Shown one piece after another: positions 1-10,631 of a stretch of DNA of 39,212 nt; within the stretch, counting starts at the first letter, position 1; each line of letters starts with the position of its first letter. The notes under the pieces were generated by a model. It saw only the letters and a list, made by a program, of their open reading frames with translations, was not told where the DNA came from and made no database searches. Where the stretch lies: contig JAEUJY010000076.1 in assembly GCA_016794525.1 (NCBI GenBank), positions 1 through 39,212 of the forward strand. Reading direction: 5' to 3'. The DNA comes from Myxococcales bacterium. GTDB taxonomy: Bacteria; Myxococcota_A; Polyangia; Haliangiales; Haliangiaceae. The translations under genes were made by a program, and so were the position numbers.

Positions 1-980
1 TCGGTGCCGAACCGCAGCGGGCTGGCGCGCTCGTCGGTGTCGTTGGGCTCGGCCTCCTCGTCGAGCTCGAGCAGGCGGCTGGTCACCGTGAGCTGGTAGG
101 TCGCGTCGGGGTTGGCCGGGGCGCCGCTGACCAGCACGAACTGCACGGTCGGCTCGCCCGGCGTCACCCGCGGCGCGATGCTGCGCAGCGTGAGCGGCGC
201 GCCGGGGGCGCCGGTCTGCCGCACCAGCCGGCGGCCGGCGGCGTCGGTGATCTCGATCGTGAGCGCGACCCGCTCGACCGCGGTGACGGCGACGTCGAGG
301 CCGTCGCCGTCGGCGAGGCCGTCGATCGCCAGCTTCCACGCGTCGACGTCGCCCTTCCAGCCGACGTAGCCGGTGGCCGGCGTCGCCAGCGTGACCTCGT
401 TGGCGGTGCCGACGTCGTCGTCGGGCTCGCGCTCGCCGCCGGGCGGCGGATCGGCGGCCTGGGTCGCCGTCAACTGGTAGGTCGGGCTGGGGCCGACCCG
501 GCCGACGCCGGCGTCGACCTTGGCCTTCTTCTTCGGCGCGTGGACCACCTCGCGCACCACCAGGAAGTAGCGGCCGCGATCGAGCGACAGGTTCGGGAAC
601 CGCTCGGCGACGCCGGCGCCGCCGCGATCGGCGGTGGCGATCACCGCGAACGCCTCGTCGCGCAGCTCGAGCTTGCCGTCGACGCCGGCCATCCCCGACA
701 GCCTGGCGTCGAGCAGCCGCGCGCCCTCGCTGGTGATCGCGTAGACGTCGACGTCGGCGGCGCCGTCGAGCGCGCCGCGGGCGCCGGCGGCCGGCAGCGG
801 CATCGCGGTGGCGACCTCGTCGTTGGGCTCGAGCTCGGGCGCGCCGGGCGGCGTCACCGCGCCGCCGCGATCGACCACCTGCACCGGCGGCGCGCCGCCG
901 TCGCCGCGGGCGATCGTCTTGCGGTCGCCGCCCTTGCACGCCGCCGCCAGCACCACCAGCGCGACCGCCGCGCGCCTCAC
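1..980 (-). CDS. Putative lipoprotein with PPC-like beta domains (3' end outside window)
   Basis: The gene starts at GTG 980 and runs off the left edge, so about 326 codons are visible. The start [15 protein letters not shown] is a lipoprotein signal with Cys at residue 15. Two segments of about 140 residues follow, each opening with an [22 protein letters not shown]-type motif and containing YAIT/WKLAI strands and YQLT endings. A third such motif ([13 protein letters not shown]) begins at the edge. EPND-type openings are typical of bacterial pre-peptidase C-terminal (PPC) beta-sandwich domains of secreted proteins, so I infer a surface lipoprotein of stacked beta domains. Its GTG overlaps the fabZ stop (GTGA), so it is probably translated with fabZ. 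No catalytic domain is visible; one could lie beyond the edge. Confidence 0.75.
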   Translation of the reverse strand, partial: MRRAAVALVVLAAACKGGDRKTIARGDGGAPPVQVVDRGGAVTPPGAPELEPNDEVATAMPLPAAGARGALDGAADVDVYAITSEGARLLDARLSGMAGVDGKLELRDEAFAVIATADRGGAGVAERFPNLSLDRGRYFLVVREVVHAPKKKAKVDAGVGRVGPSPTYQLTATQAADPPPGGEREPDDDVGTANEVTLATPATGYVGWKGDVDAWKLAIDGLADGDGLDVAVTAVERVALTIEITDAAGRRLVRQTGAPGAPLTLRSIAPRVTPGEPTVQFVLVSGAPANPDATYQLTVTSRLLELDEEAEPNDTDERASPLRFGT

Positions 981-1429
981 GCCACCTTGCTCCGCGGCGC
1001 GATCGCCGCCAGCATCTCGGCCGACGACACGACCGCGCCGTCGACGCGGCACTCGCCCTTGAGCTTCATGATCTTGCCCTTGCGCAGCGGCACGACCTCG
1101 ATGATCAGCTGATCGCCCGGCACCACCGGCTTGCGGAACTTGGCGGCGTCGATGCCCATGAACAGCATCACGTGGGTGTCCTTGTCGAACCCCTCGCTCT
1201 GGCTGCCGAGCAGGCCGCCGGCCTGCGCCATCGCCTCGATCTGCAGCACGCCCGGCATCACCGGCGCGCCGGGGAAGTGCCCCGGGAAGTACGGCTCGTT
1301 GTAGGTGACGTTCTTGAGCGCCACGATCTTGTCCGGGGTCAGCTCGAGGACGCGGTCGACCAGCAGGAACGGGAAGCGGTGGGGCAAGAGGTCGAGGATG
1401 GCCTCGATCTTCAGCGGCGCAGCGGTCAT
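977..1429 (-). CDS. fabZ: 3-hydroxyacyl-ACP dehydratase FabZ
   Basis: A 150-residue protein of normal FabZ length. It begins [20 protein letters not shown], the usual [13 protein letters not shown] opening. The hot-dog-fold active site is intact: HFPG with His51 and the QIEAMAQ helix with Glu65, then PGDQL at 104-108. FabZ dehydrates 3-hydroxyacyl-ACP to trans-2-enoyl-ACP in fatty-acid elongation and balances lipid A against phospholipid supply. The ATG overlaps the stop of the amine oxidase (ATGA), and its own stop overlaps the GTG of the lipoprotein downstream. It therefore sits inside a translationally coupled cluster rather than with lpxD/lpxA, its common companions in Gram-negative bacteria. 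Confidence 0.96.
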   Translation of the reverse strand: MTAAPLKIEAILDLLPHRFPFLLVDRVLELTPDKIVALKNVTYNEPYFPGHFPGAPVMPGVLQIEAMAQAGGLLGSQSEGFDKDTHVMLFMGIDAAKFRKPVVPGDQLIIEVVPLRKGKIMKLKGECRVDGAVVSSAEMLAAIAPRSKVA

Positions 1430-3066
1430 GACCGGGGCGTACCACGGCGGCGACGACGGCGGCGACGGGTGGCCGCGCGCGCGGCGATCATCCGCTGCAT
1501 CGCCGGCCCCGGCGGCAGGCCGAGCGCGGTCAGCACCTCGTCGGCGGCGCGCAGGCCGGTCTCGGCCGCGCCCTCCATGTAGCCCTGGGCCTCGACCGAC
1601 GTGTGCTCGCCGCAGAAGTGGTACGCGCCCTCGGCCTCGCCCTCGAGCCCGGCGTAGCTGGCCTGGCCGAGCTTGTAGCAGGCGTAGCTGCCGAGCGCGT
1701 ACGGCGCCGACGGCCAGTGCTGGCGCACCGCCGAGCCCGCGGTGTACGCGGCCATGGTCCCGGGGAACACGCCGTTCATCCACGGCAGCACCTCGGCGGC
1801 GCGCTCCTCGGCCGACCCGCCGCCGATCGCGATGCCGCGGGTGCCGCCGACGAAGTTGGTGATGATGCCGTCGGCGCCGGCGTAGCCGCGCGACGTCTCC
1901 CAGGTGGCCTGCAGGTCGCCGATGTCGCTGACGCTGCCGCCCGACGCCATGCCGGGGTCGCGCCACGGCCGGCTGCCGAACCGCATCATCAGCTTGGCGT
2001 TGGTGCCGTAGCCGAGCGTGCGGATGATCGCCTGCTTGCCGTCGCTCAGCCCGGCCTCGGCCAGATCGAGCCGACGCAACAGCGTGAACGGCAGCGCGAA
2101 GACGACGCGATCGAAGGCCTGCTCGACGGTGCCGCCGTCGGTGTCGAACGTCAGCACCGGCCGGCCGCCGGCCTGCGTGGTCACCGCCACCAGCTCGTGG
2201 CCCAGCTCGATCTTGCCGGGCAGCCGCGCCGCCAGCGCGTCGGGCAGCGCCTGGTTGCCCTCGTGGATGTGGTAGCGCTCGTCGGAGTCGCCGTAGATCC
2301 GGAACGGATCCGGGGTGTCGAAGTCGATCAGCCACAGCAGGTTCCACACCGACTGCTCGGCGACCTCGAGGCCGTACTCGCCGACGTAGGCGCGCTCGAG
2401 GATGCGGCGGATCAGCGCGTTGGCCGGCAGCATGCCGTCGCCGGCCAGCCACGCCGGGATCGACAGGTTGTCGAGGCGGGTGAACTCGCCGGGGTCGGTC
2501 TCGAGCGCCGCGGCGGTCGCCATCCGCGTCGCCAGCGGCGTGAACTCGTTGACGATCGTCGCCTCGGCGATGACCTGGCCGTCGAAGTGGAACGTGTCGC
2601 CGCGCAGCCCGGCGTCGCCGGCGGCGAGGTCGTCGAGCGTCAGCCCGAACTCGTCGCACAGCGCCATCATGACGGTGTGGTTCGAGTCGATCAGCTCGCC
2701 GCCCAGCTCGATGACCTTGCCGTTGGGGTACGGGCCCCGGTCGGTGAACATCCGGCCGCCGGTGCGGGCCGACGCCTCGTAGACGGTGACGTCGACGCCG
2801 GCCTCGGCCAGCCGCAGCGCGCAGTGCAGGCCGGCGGTGCCGGCGCCGATCACCGCGACCCGGGCCGAGCCGTCGAGGTTGTCGCCGCACGCCGCCGCCA
2901 GCGGCGCCAGCGCGGCGGCGCCCAGCGCGGTGCGCAGCACGGTGCGGCGATCGGGGCCGCGGCGCGGCGCGGCGGCCAGCTCGGCCGGATCGACGCCGGC
3001 GGTGCGGGCCTGGTGGGCGATGCGGAGCGCGCGACGGAGGGACGCGAACAGCGGCGTACGGGCCAT
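1426..3066 (-). CDS. Twin-arginine, FAD-dependent amine oxidase family protein
   Basis: 546 residues. Arg-Arg at 40-41 (DRRTVLRT), a hydrophobic stretch and LAAAC with Cys60 suggest Tat export of a folded flavoprotein and lipid anchoring. The FAD-binding GAGTAG lies at 74-79, the ribose-binding Glu at 97 (TVYEAS) and the flavin-contact RTGGRM at 101-106. The C-terminal FCGEHTS...[14 protein letters not shown] is the second FAD signature of the flavin monoamine oxidase family. Such enzymes oxidise amines or amino acids to imines with release of H2O2; the substrate cannot be read. The C-terminus carries a run of eight arginines ([15 protein letters not shown]) that overlaps the fabZ start region and looks like a triplet expansion. 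A -10-like TATGAT lies 8 bases before the ATG, so it may also have its own promoter. Confidence 0.88.
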   Translation of the reverse strand: MARTPLFASLRRALRIAHQARTAGVDPAELAAAPRRGPDRRTVLRTALGAAALAPLAAACGDNLDGSARVAVIGAGTAGLHCALRLAEAGVDVTVYEASARTGGRMFTDRGPYPNGKVIELGGELIDSNHTVMMALCDEFGLTLDDLAAGDAGLRGDTFHFDGQVIAEATIVNEFTPLATRMATAAALETDPGEFTRLDNLSIPAWLAGDGMLPANALIRRILERAYVGEYGLEVAEQSVWNLLWLIDFDTPDPFRIYGDSDERYHIHEGNQALPDALAARLPGKIELGHELVAVTTQAGGRPVLTFDTDGGTVEQAFDRVVFALPFTLLRRLDLAEAGLSDGKQAIIRTLGYGTNAKLMMRFGSRPWRDPGMASGGSVSDIGDLQATWETSRGYAGADGIITNFVGGTRGIAIGGGSAEERAAEVLPWMNGVFPGTMAAYTAGSAVRQHWPSAPYALGSYACYKLGQASYAGLEGEAEGAYHFCGEHTSVEAQGYMEGAAETGLRAADEVLTALGLPPGPAMQRMIAARAATRRRRRRRRGTPRS

Positions 3067-3074
3067 CGTCGCGA

Positions 3075-3080
3075 ATCATA
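3075..3080 (-). promoter_or_regulatory. -10-like hexamer TATGAT before the amine oxidase gene
   Basis: TATGAT on the minus strand matches the sigma-70 -10 consensus at 5 of 6 bases and lies 8 bases before ATG 3066, inside the 81-base gap after the acyltransferase gene. No clear -35 or Shine-Dalgarno sequence is seen. The geometry would put transcription start at or next to the ATG (leaderless). Confidence 0.45.
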
Positions 3081-3147
3081 TCTGACGGCGGGCCGGCGCG
3101 CGCCGTCCCCGCCGGCCAACGCGCCGGCCGGCCGCGGGCGATCGCGG

Positions 3148-4125
3148 CTACCGTGCGACCGCGTACAGCGTGGTCGCGACCACCTGCTCGGCCCAGCGGG
3201 CCTTGTAGTCCATCGCGGTGCCGAGGTCGTAGGTGTGGACGCCCTCGGCGACCAGCCGCTCGATCTGCGCCAGCTGGGCGACGTTGCCCAGGCCGTAGGG
3301 CCGGTAGCGCGCGACGTGGGAGAACTGCAGGCCGCGGTACTCGCCGGCGAAGACGCCGCCGAAGATGAACGCCACGTCGACGCCCTCGTGCTGCGCGATC
3401 ATCAGCCGGGCCCGGCCCGTCGCCGCCAGCGGCGTGATCATGTGGCGGTAGAACGCCTGCATCGGCCCCTGGTCGACGCCGACCCCGGCCTCGCCCTTCC
3501 AGCTCTGGCGCTCGATCGCGACCACCCGATCGAGGCACGCCAGCGCGTTGTCGACGCTGATCTCGACCGGCGTGAAGGCGATGCCGGCGGCCTCGGCCTG
3601 GCGCTGATCGGCGCGCACCGCCTTGCGGAAGTTGCGGCTGCGCCGGCCCAGGAACCCGTCGACGCCGCCGTCGAGGCTGGCGACGTAGCGCTCGGTCGAC
3701 GGGCCGACGCCCAGGCGCCAGCCCGGGCGCAGGCAGGCCCGCAGCGCGCGGTGGTGGGCGCCGCCGGTGACGATCCCGGCCAGGAGCGCCAGGTCCCAGT
3801 CGGGCTCGACCGCCAGCCCCGCCATCAGGCCCTCGACCACCGCCACCGGATCGGGCCCGATCAGCGGGCAGGCCAGACCCCAGGCCAGCTCGAGCGGCTC
3901 GAGGTAGCGCCCGCCGGGGCGCTGGGCCCGGGCCAGCGCCACCCAGCCGTCGTCGACGGTGCCCAGCCACGGCTCGCGATCGCCCATCAGCGCGTGGTGC
4001 GCCGCGACCACCCACGGCACCGACGAGCAGAACCGATCGATCCCCGGCGTCACCGCGACCGCCCGGTCGAACGCGGCGGCGCGATCGACCAGCTCGGCCA
4101 GCGTGATCGGGGCGAACGCGGTCAT
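3148..4125 (-). CDS. GNAT-fold acyltransferase (CelD/BioF2-like)
   Basis: 325 residues from ATG 4125, chosen because it overlaps the globin stop (ATGA); an earlier in-frame start would lie inside the globin gene. Residues from about 155 on resemble the GNAT domain of the CelD/BcsL and BioF2-like family: [13 protein letters not shown], an AIERQSWKG helix, [12 protein letters not shown], a [20 protein letters not shown] strand pair, [15 protein letters not shown] (the pantetheine-facing turn and helix) and the closing [14 protein letters not shown]. Family members transfer acyl or aminoacyl groups in envelope or polysaccharide synthesis, but the substrate here is unknown. The first 150 residues have no motif I recognise. 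It sits between a globin and a flavin amine oxidase in one leftward cluster. Confidence 0.8.
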   Translation of the reverse strand: MTAFAPITLAELVDRAAAFDRAVAVTPGIDRFCSSVPWVVAAHHALMGDREPWLGTVDDGWVALARAQRPGGRYLEPLELAWGLACPLIGPDPVAVVEGLMAGLAVEPDWDLALLAGIVTGGAHHRALRACLRPGWRLGVGPSTERYVASLDGGVDGFLGRRSRNFRKAVRADQRQAEAAGIAFTPVEISVDNALACLDRVVAIERQSWKGEAGVGVDQGPMQAFYRHMITPLAATGRARLMIAQHEGVDVAFIFGGVFAGEYRGLQFSHVARYRPYGLGNVAQLAQIERLVAEGVHTYDLGTAMDYKARWAEQVVATTLYAVAR

Positions 4126-4511
4126 CGCTCGGCGAGGTTGCGCATGTGATCGGCGAGGTTGGCCAGCGCGGTGTCGAGGAACCCGATCAGCGCCGGGTCG
4201 GTGAGCTCGGCGGCCATCGCCTCGCGCATGCAGCTCATCCACTGGTCGCGCTCGGCGACGCCGATCGGGAACGGCAGGTGCCGCGCGCGCAGCCGCGGGT
4301 GGCCGAAGCGCTCGACGTACTCCTGCGGGCCACCCAGCCAGCCGGTCAGGTACCAGGTCAGCTTGTCGCGCGAGCGGTCGAGGTCGGGCGGGTGCAGCGC
4401 GCGCAGGTCGGCGCAGTCGGGCCGCTGATCCATGCGGTCGTAGAACCGATCGACGAGGCGCCGCACCGCCGCGGCCCCGCCGACGCGCTCGAACGGGGTG
4501 GGCTCGCTCAC
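4122..4511 (-). CDS. Truncated hemoglobin, group II type
   Basis: 129 residues from GTG 4511, which overlaps the stop of the DUF1244 gene (GTGA). It opens [26 protein letters not shown], the A/B helices with Tyr24 at the B10 position. The proximal-histidine segment [15 protein letters not shown] places His78 at F8, and WMSCMREAM gives Trp91 at G8, which marks group II (trHbO). These proteins bind O2 through heme and are linked to oxygen handling, peroxide or NO chemistry. An H2O2-producing amine oxidase two genes downstream makes an oxidative link conceivable, but that is inference. Length and all heme-pocket landmarks are normal. Confidence 0.93.
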   Translation of the reverse strand: MSEPTPFERVGGAAAVRRLVDRFYDRMDQRPDCADLRALHPPDLDRSRDKLTWYLTGWLGGPQEYVERFGHPRLRARHLPFPIGVAERDQWMSCMREAMAAELTDPALIGFLDTALANLADHMRNLAER

Positions 4512-4765
4512 TTCTGGTATTGCGCCTTCCAGGTGGCGTACGGCATGCCGTAGACGTGCTCGCGCGCCGCCTCGTCGGTGAGCTCGACGCCGCGCTCGAC
4601 GGCGGCGGCCCGGTACCACTTGGCGAGGCAGTTGCGGCAGAAGCCGGCCAGGTCCATGACGTCCTTGTTCTGGACGTCGGTGCGCTGGCGGAAGTGCTCG
4701 AGCAGGCGCCGGAACGCGGCGGCCTCGAACTCGGTCTGCAGGGCGGGGTCGATGGCGTCGGCCAT
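4508..4765 (-). CDS. DUF1244 family protein
   Basis: 85 residues from ATG 4765; GTG 4786 would add seven. The core matches the small DUF1244 family (a helical domain of unknown function): FRRLLEHFRQRTDVQNKDVM followed by DLAGFCRNCLAKWY, whose CxxC is the hallmark, and YGMPYATWKAQYQ at the end. The family is widespread in Proteobacteria, normally 70-100 residues long, with no settled role. The gene heads the leftward cluster and overlaps the globin start by four bases. The 119 bases to the divergent TraB-family gene must hold both promoters. Confidence 0.87.
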   Translation of the reverse strand: MADAIDPALQTEFEAAAFRRLLEHFRQRTDVQNKDVMDLAGFCRNCLAKWYRAAAVERGVELTDEAAREHVYGMPYATWKAQYQK

Positions 4766-4884
4766 CCCCGGTAGGTAGCAGATCACGGCGCGGCCGTCGC
4801 GAGCATCGGACGTACGCCCGGAGGCACCCGCAAGGTCGTGTCGCAGCAGGCACTTCAGACCGTTCGCTGTGCTAAGAACCCGCG

Positions 4885-6096
4885 GTGTCCGCGGTCACCG
4901 AGTTCGACGTCCACGGCGTGCCGATCCACCTGATCGGCACGGCCCACGTGTCGGCCCGGTCGGTCGACGAGGTGCGCGAGGTGATCCGCGCGGTCAAGCC
5001 CGAGGTGGTGTGCGTCGAGCTGTGCCAGGGGCGCTACGACGCGCTGACCTCGGACAACGCGTTCCGCAACCTCGACGTGTTCAAGGTCATCCGCGAGGGC
5101 AAGACGCTGTACCTGCTCGCCCACCTCGCGCTGGCCAGCTACCAGCGCAAGATGGGCCAGGAGCTGGGGGTCAAGCCCGGCGCCGAGCTGCTGGCGGCGA
5201 TCGAGGAGGCCAAGGCGGTCGGCGCCCGGGTCGAGCTCATCGATCGCAGCATCCACACGACGCTCAAGCGCACCTGGGCCAACCTCGGCCTGTGGAAGCG
5301 CTCGATGCTGCTGGCGTCGCTGGTGATGGGGGCCGAGGAGGAGGAAGAGGAAGACGACGATCCCAAGGCCACGCAGGGCGAGGCCAAGGGGGAGGCCAAG
5401 CCCACCGGCGCCGCCGCGGTCGAGGCGATGAAGGAGCCCAAGGCGCTGTCCGAGATGCTGTCGGAGCTGTCGCGGACGCTGCCCGAGGTCAAGACCCCGC
5501 TCATCGACGAGCGCGACCAGTACCTGGTGGCCGGCATCGAGGACGCCGCGGCGAAGGCCAAGAGCGTCGTCGCGGTGGTCGGCGCCGCCCACGTCCCCGG
5601 CATGATGGCCCTCCGCGGCCAGCCGGTCGACAAGGCCAAGCTCGACGCCCTGCCCCGCCCCGGCCTCCTGTGGACCGCGGTGAAGTGGCTGATCCCGGCG
5701 TTACTGGTTTTCGGGCTGGTGTGGGGCGCGCTCCACCCCGACTCGATGAAGGTCAAGGACGTGCTGATGGCGCTGGTGCTGCCGACCTCGATCGGCGCCG
5801 GCGTGCTGACCTTGTTCGGCGGCGGCAAGCCGCTGTCGGTGCTGACCGCCGTGGTGGTGGCGCCGATCGCCGCGATCCACCCGCTGCTCGGCACCGCGAT
5901 GGTGGTCGGCGTCGTCGAGGCCTGGCTGCGCAAGCCGACCGTCGTCGACTGCGAGCGCCTGCCCGACGACGTGACGACGCTCAAGGGCTTCTGGAAGAAC
6001 CCGGTGTCGCGGACGCTGCTGGTGGCCATCCTGTCGGGCCTGGGGACGGCGATCGGGATGTGGGTCGGCGCGGCCTGGATCGCCACGCTTCTGTGA
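4885..6096 (+). CDS. TraB family membrane protein
   Basis: 403 residues from GTG 4885. The N-terminal TraB/PrgY-type domain shows IHLIGTAHVSARS (residues 14-26), VVCVELCQGRYDAL and a late VAVVGAAHVPGMM. The family's two GxxH motifs and the ExxxxR region are thus kept. An acidic low-complexity insert (six Glu then three Asp near residues 150-159) interrupts the domain. The last 140 residues hold about four hydrophobic segments. Family members are proposed metal-dependent peptidases related to Tiki/GumN and to enterococcal pheromone shutdown; the substrate is unknown. TAAGAA ends 6 bases before the start codon, and no Shine-Dalgarno is seen, so the transcript may be leaderless. Confidence 0.88.
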   Translation: MSAVTEFDVHGVPIHLIGTAHVSARSVDEVREVIRAVKPEVVCVELCQGRYDALTSDNAFRNLDVFKVIREGKTLYLLAHLALASYQRKMGQELGVKPGAELLAAIEEAKAVGARVELIDRSIHTTLKRTWANLGLWKRSMLLASLVMGAEEEEEEDDDPKATQGEAKGEAKPTGAAAVEAMKEPKALSEMLSELSRTLPEVKTPLIDERDQYLVAGIEDAAAKAKSVVAVVGAAHVPGMMALRGQPVDKAKLDALPRPGLLWTAVKWLIPALLVFGLVWGALHPDSMKVKDVLMALVLPTSIGAGVLTLFGGGKPLSVLTAVVVAPIAAIHPLLGTAMVVGVVEAWLRKPTVVDCERLPDDVTTLKGFWKNPVSRTLLVAILSGLGTAIGMWVGAAWIATLL

Positions 6097-6118
6097 CGCA
6101 TCGGTCACCGCGGTCGAG

Positions 6119-6124
6119 TACGCT
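6119..6124 (+). promoter_or_regulatory. -10-like hexamer TACGCT before the phosphoesterase gene
   Basis: TACGCT lies exactly 6 bases before ATG 6131 in the 34-base gap after the TraB-family gene. No good -35 was found at 16-18 bases. The position fits a leaderless transcript starting at the ATG. Confidence 0.4.
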
Positions 6125-6130
6125 TCGCGC

Positions 6131-7501
6131 ATGAAGCGTCGCGACGCACTGAAGACCATGGGGGCGCTGGCCGGCGCCACCGCCGGCACCCGCCTGCTCG
6201 GGGCCTGCGGCGACAACGGGCTGCCGCCGGGCATCGAGCACATCGTCGTCGTGATGATGGAGAACCGCTCGTACGACCACCTGCTCGGCGCGCGCGCGCT
6301 CGAGGGGCTGGGCGGCGACGGCCTGACGGCGACGATGACCAACGCCGGGCGCGACGGCACGATCTACGCGCCGTACGAGGCGACGCTGGGCAACCTGTGC
6401 GTGCCCGACCCGCCGCACGGCTGGGACGCCGCCCACGCCTCGTTCGCCGGCGGCGCCAACAGCGGCTTCGTCGCCGCGCACCAGGCCTCCCACGGCGACA
6501 ACAGCTTCAAGCACCCGATGGAGTACCTGACCCGCGCCCACGTGCCGGTGAGCTGGGCGCTGGCCGACGAGTACACCACCTGCGATCGCTACTTCTGCTC
6601 GGTGATGGGCCCGACCTGGCCCAACCGCATGTACTGGCACTCGGGCTCGAGCAACGGCATCAAGTCCAACGACCTGCCGATGGGCGGCTTCACCTGGCCC
6701 AGCATCCACCACCGCCTCGACGACAAGGGCGTCCCCTGGCGCTACTACTACGTCACGATCCCGGTGCTGGCGATCGTCGACACGCTCGACAAGACCGGCC
6801 GGCTGTTCCTGGTCGAGCAGTTCATGCGCGACTGCGCCAAGGGCGACCTGGCGCCGGTCAGCTACCTCGACCCCGGCTTCAACCTCAACGACGACCACCC
6901 GCCGATCCACCCGATCCACGGCCAGGCGTTCCTGGCGTCGATCTACACCGCGCTGGCGAGCTCGCGGCTGTGGAGCAAGACGCTCCTGGTCGTCACCTAC
7001 GACGAGAACGGCGGGTTCTTCGACCACGTGCCGCCGCCGACCACCGTCGACCCGTTCGCCGCCCAGGGCTTCGACCAGATGGGCTTCCGGGTGCCGACGA
7101 TGGTGATCGGGCCGCACGTCAAGACCGGCGTCTCGAGCACGGTGCGCGATCACTGCTCGGTGCTGGCGCACCTCGAGCGGCAGTTCGGGCTGGAGCCGCT
7201 CAACGCCCGCACGATGGCGGCCAACGACCTGTCCGACTGTATCGACGCGAACCGCATCGCGACCGGCGACGCGCGCGCACCGATCACGCTGCCGGCGATC
7301 GAGATCGACGAGTCGCAGCTGGGCGCCGACTGCGCCATGATCGGCGAGCTGATCGACGACCACCCGATGCACCAGCTCGCGGATCGCTACCCCGACCGCT
7401 TCGCGAAGTGGGACCAGCGGAAGAACTTCCGCGACCACCTGTACTTCATCGGGGATTACCTCGAGCAGCACAACGCCGGCCGGATCCGCCGGGGCCGCTG
7501 A
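6131..7501 (+). CDS. Twin-arginine phosphoesterase (acid phosphatase/phospholipase C family)
   Basis: 456 residues. The N-terminus MKRRDALKTMGALAG with LLGACGDN (Cys26) is a twin-arginine signal with a lipobox. The phosphoesterase family (PF04185) signatures follow: HIVVVMMENRSYDHLLG (37-53), VMGPTWPNRMYWHSGSS, LLVVTYDENGGFFDHVPPP and GFRVPTMVIGPHVKTG. These hold the Glu/Asn/Asp/His residues that bind the metals and phosphate in acid phosphatase AcpA and bacterial phospholipase C. The enzyme should hydrolyse phosphate esters outside the inner membrane. Whether it acts on phospholipid is open, because no separate phospholipase C C-terminal domains are present. The mature start ACGDN is the same as in the amine oxidase, suggesting a shared export and anchoring route. 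Confidence 0.93.
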   Translation: MKRRDALKTMGALAGATAGTRLLGACGDNGLPPGIEHIVVVMMENRSYDHLLGARALEGLGGDGLTATMTNAGRDGTIYAPYEATLGNLCVPDPPHGWDAAHASFAGGANSGFVAAHQASHGDNSFKHPMEYLTRAHVPVSWALADEYTTCDRYFCSVMGPTWPNRMYWHSGSSNGIKSNDLPMGGFTWPSIHHRLDDKGVPWRYYYVTIPVLAIVDTLDKTGRLFLVEQFMRDCAKGDLAPVSYLDPGFNLNDDHPPIHPIHGQAFLASIYTALASSRLWSKTLLVVTYDENGGFFDHVPPPTTVDPFAAQGFDQMGFRVPTMVIGPHVKTGVSSTVRDHCSVLAHLERQFGLEPLNARTMAANDLSDCIDANRIATGDARAPITLPAIEIDESQLGADCAMIGELIDDHPMHQLADRYPDRFAKWDQRKNFRDHLYFIGDYLEQHNAGRIRRGR

Positions 7502-7508
7502 ACCGGAC

Positions 7509-7537
7509 TTGGCGACCGCGGGTCGCCATGCCAGACT
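7509..7537 (+). promoter_or_regulatory. Candidate promoter TTGGCG-N17-CAGACT
   Basis: A -35-like TTGGCG (7509-7514) and a -10-like CAGACT (7532-7537) are separated by exactly 17 bases, and the -10 ends 7 bases before ATG 7545. Both boxes match the consensus at only half the positions, but spacing and position are right for a leaderless message for the small secreted protein. Confidence 0.4.
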
Positions 7538-7544
7538 CAGCGCC

Positions 7545-7763
7545 ATGAAGACCGTCATCGCCACCGCCCTGTCCCTCGGCTTCCTCACCTCGGTCGCGCT
7601 GGCCTGCCCCCACATGGAGGAGCAGAAGCAGACCGAGAAGAAGGACGCCAAGGGCGACGCCAACAAGCAGGCGCAGGCCAAGCCCGCGCCCAAGACCCCG
7701 GCGCCCGCCCCGGCCCCGAAGCCGGCGACGCCGAAGACGTCCGAGAGCGCCCCGAAGACCTGA
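7545..7763 (+). CDS. Small secreted Lys/Ala/Pro-rich protein
   Basis: 72 residues from ATG 7545. Residues 1-20 (MKTVIATALSLGFLTSVALA) form a signal peptide, and Cys21 follows directly. ALAC is a weak lipobox, so either signal peptidase I cleavage or lipidation is possible. The mature part starts CPHMEEQKQTEKKD, is highly charged, and then becomes a run of AKPAPKTPAPAPAP-type residues like envelope-spanning or wall-binding linkers. No domain is recognised. The signal peptide followed by a compositionally ordered tail, together with the upstream promoter-like boxes, argues for a real gene. It ends just before the hairpin and repeat element. Confidence 0.65.
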   Translation: MKTVIATALSLGFLTSVALACPHMEEQKQTEKKDAKGDANKQAQAKPAPKTPAPAPAPKPATPKTSESAPKT

Positions 7764-7769
7764 TCCAGA

Positions 7770-7792
7770 GAGGGTCTTTCGCAAAGACCCTC
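7770..7792. terminator. Perfect 10-bp hairpin after the small secreted protein
   Basis: GAGGGTCTTT and AAAGACCCTC are exact inverted repeats around a 3-base loop (CGC). The hairpin lies 6 bases after a stop codon in a convergent gap, as a transcription terminator would. No T-run follows on either strand, so it may be a processing or pause structure instead. The loop and arms run directly into the 53-base repeat array. Confidence 0.5.
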
Positions 7793-7804
7793 CCCCACAA
7801 GACG

Positions 7805-7937
7805 TGGGGCCCCCACCCGAAACGCGAGATCGTGCTGCGCGGGTTGGGTGGATGACCTGGGGCCCCCACCCGAAACGCGAGGTCGTGCTGCGCGGGTTGG
7901 GTGGATGACGTGGGGCCCCAACCCGAAACGCGAGCTC
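7805..7937. repeat. 53-base tandem repeat, about 2.5 copies, REP-like
   Basis: Units start at 7805, 7858 and 7911. The first two differ at very few bases and the third stops after about 27 bases. Each unit opens with a TGGGGCCCC palindrome. It then carries an imperfect inverted repeat: CCACCC-gaaa-CGCG on the left, CGCG-ggtt-GGGTGG on the right, around an 11-base loop. A single-stranded copy would therefore fold. The array fills most of the gap between two convergent genes, where REP/BIME-type elements usually sit. No open frame of interest runs through it. Confidence 0.8.
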
Positions 7938-7970
7938 CGTCCTCGCAGGTCCGGCTCGGGTTTGCGGCTG

Positions 7971-10610
<2,640 letters not shown>

Positions 10611-10631
10611 GAACGGTGGGCCTGGGCTGGC

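Noticed and set aside
1603-4149. Long open frame of 848 codons on the plus strand
   Set aside because: It lies antisense to the amine oxidase, acyltransferase and part of the globin gene, is Arg/Ala/Gly-rich without any motif, and is the usual shadow frame of high-GC codons.
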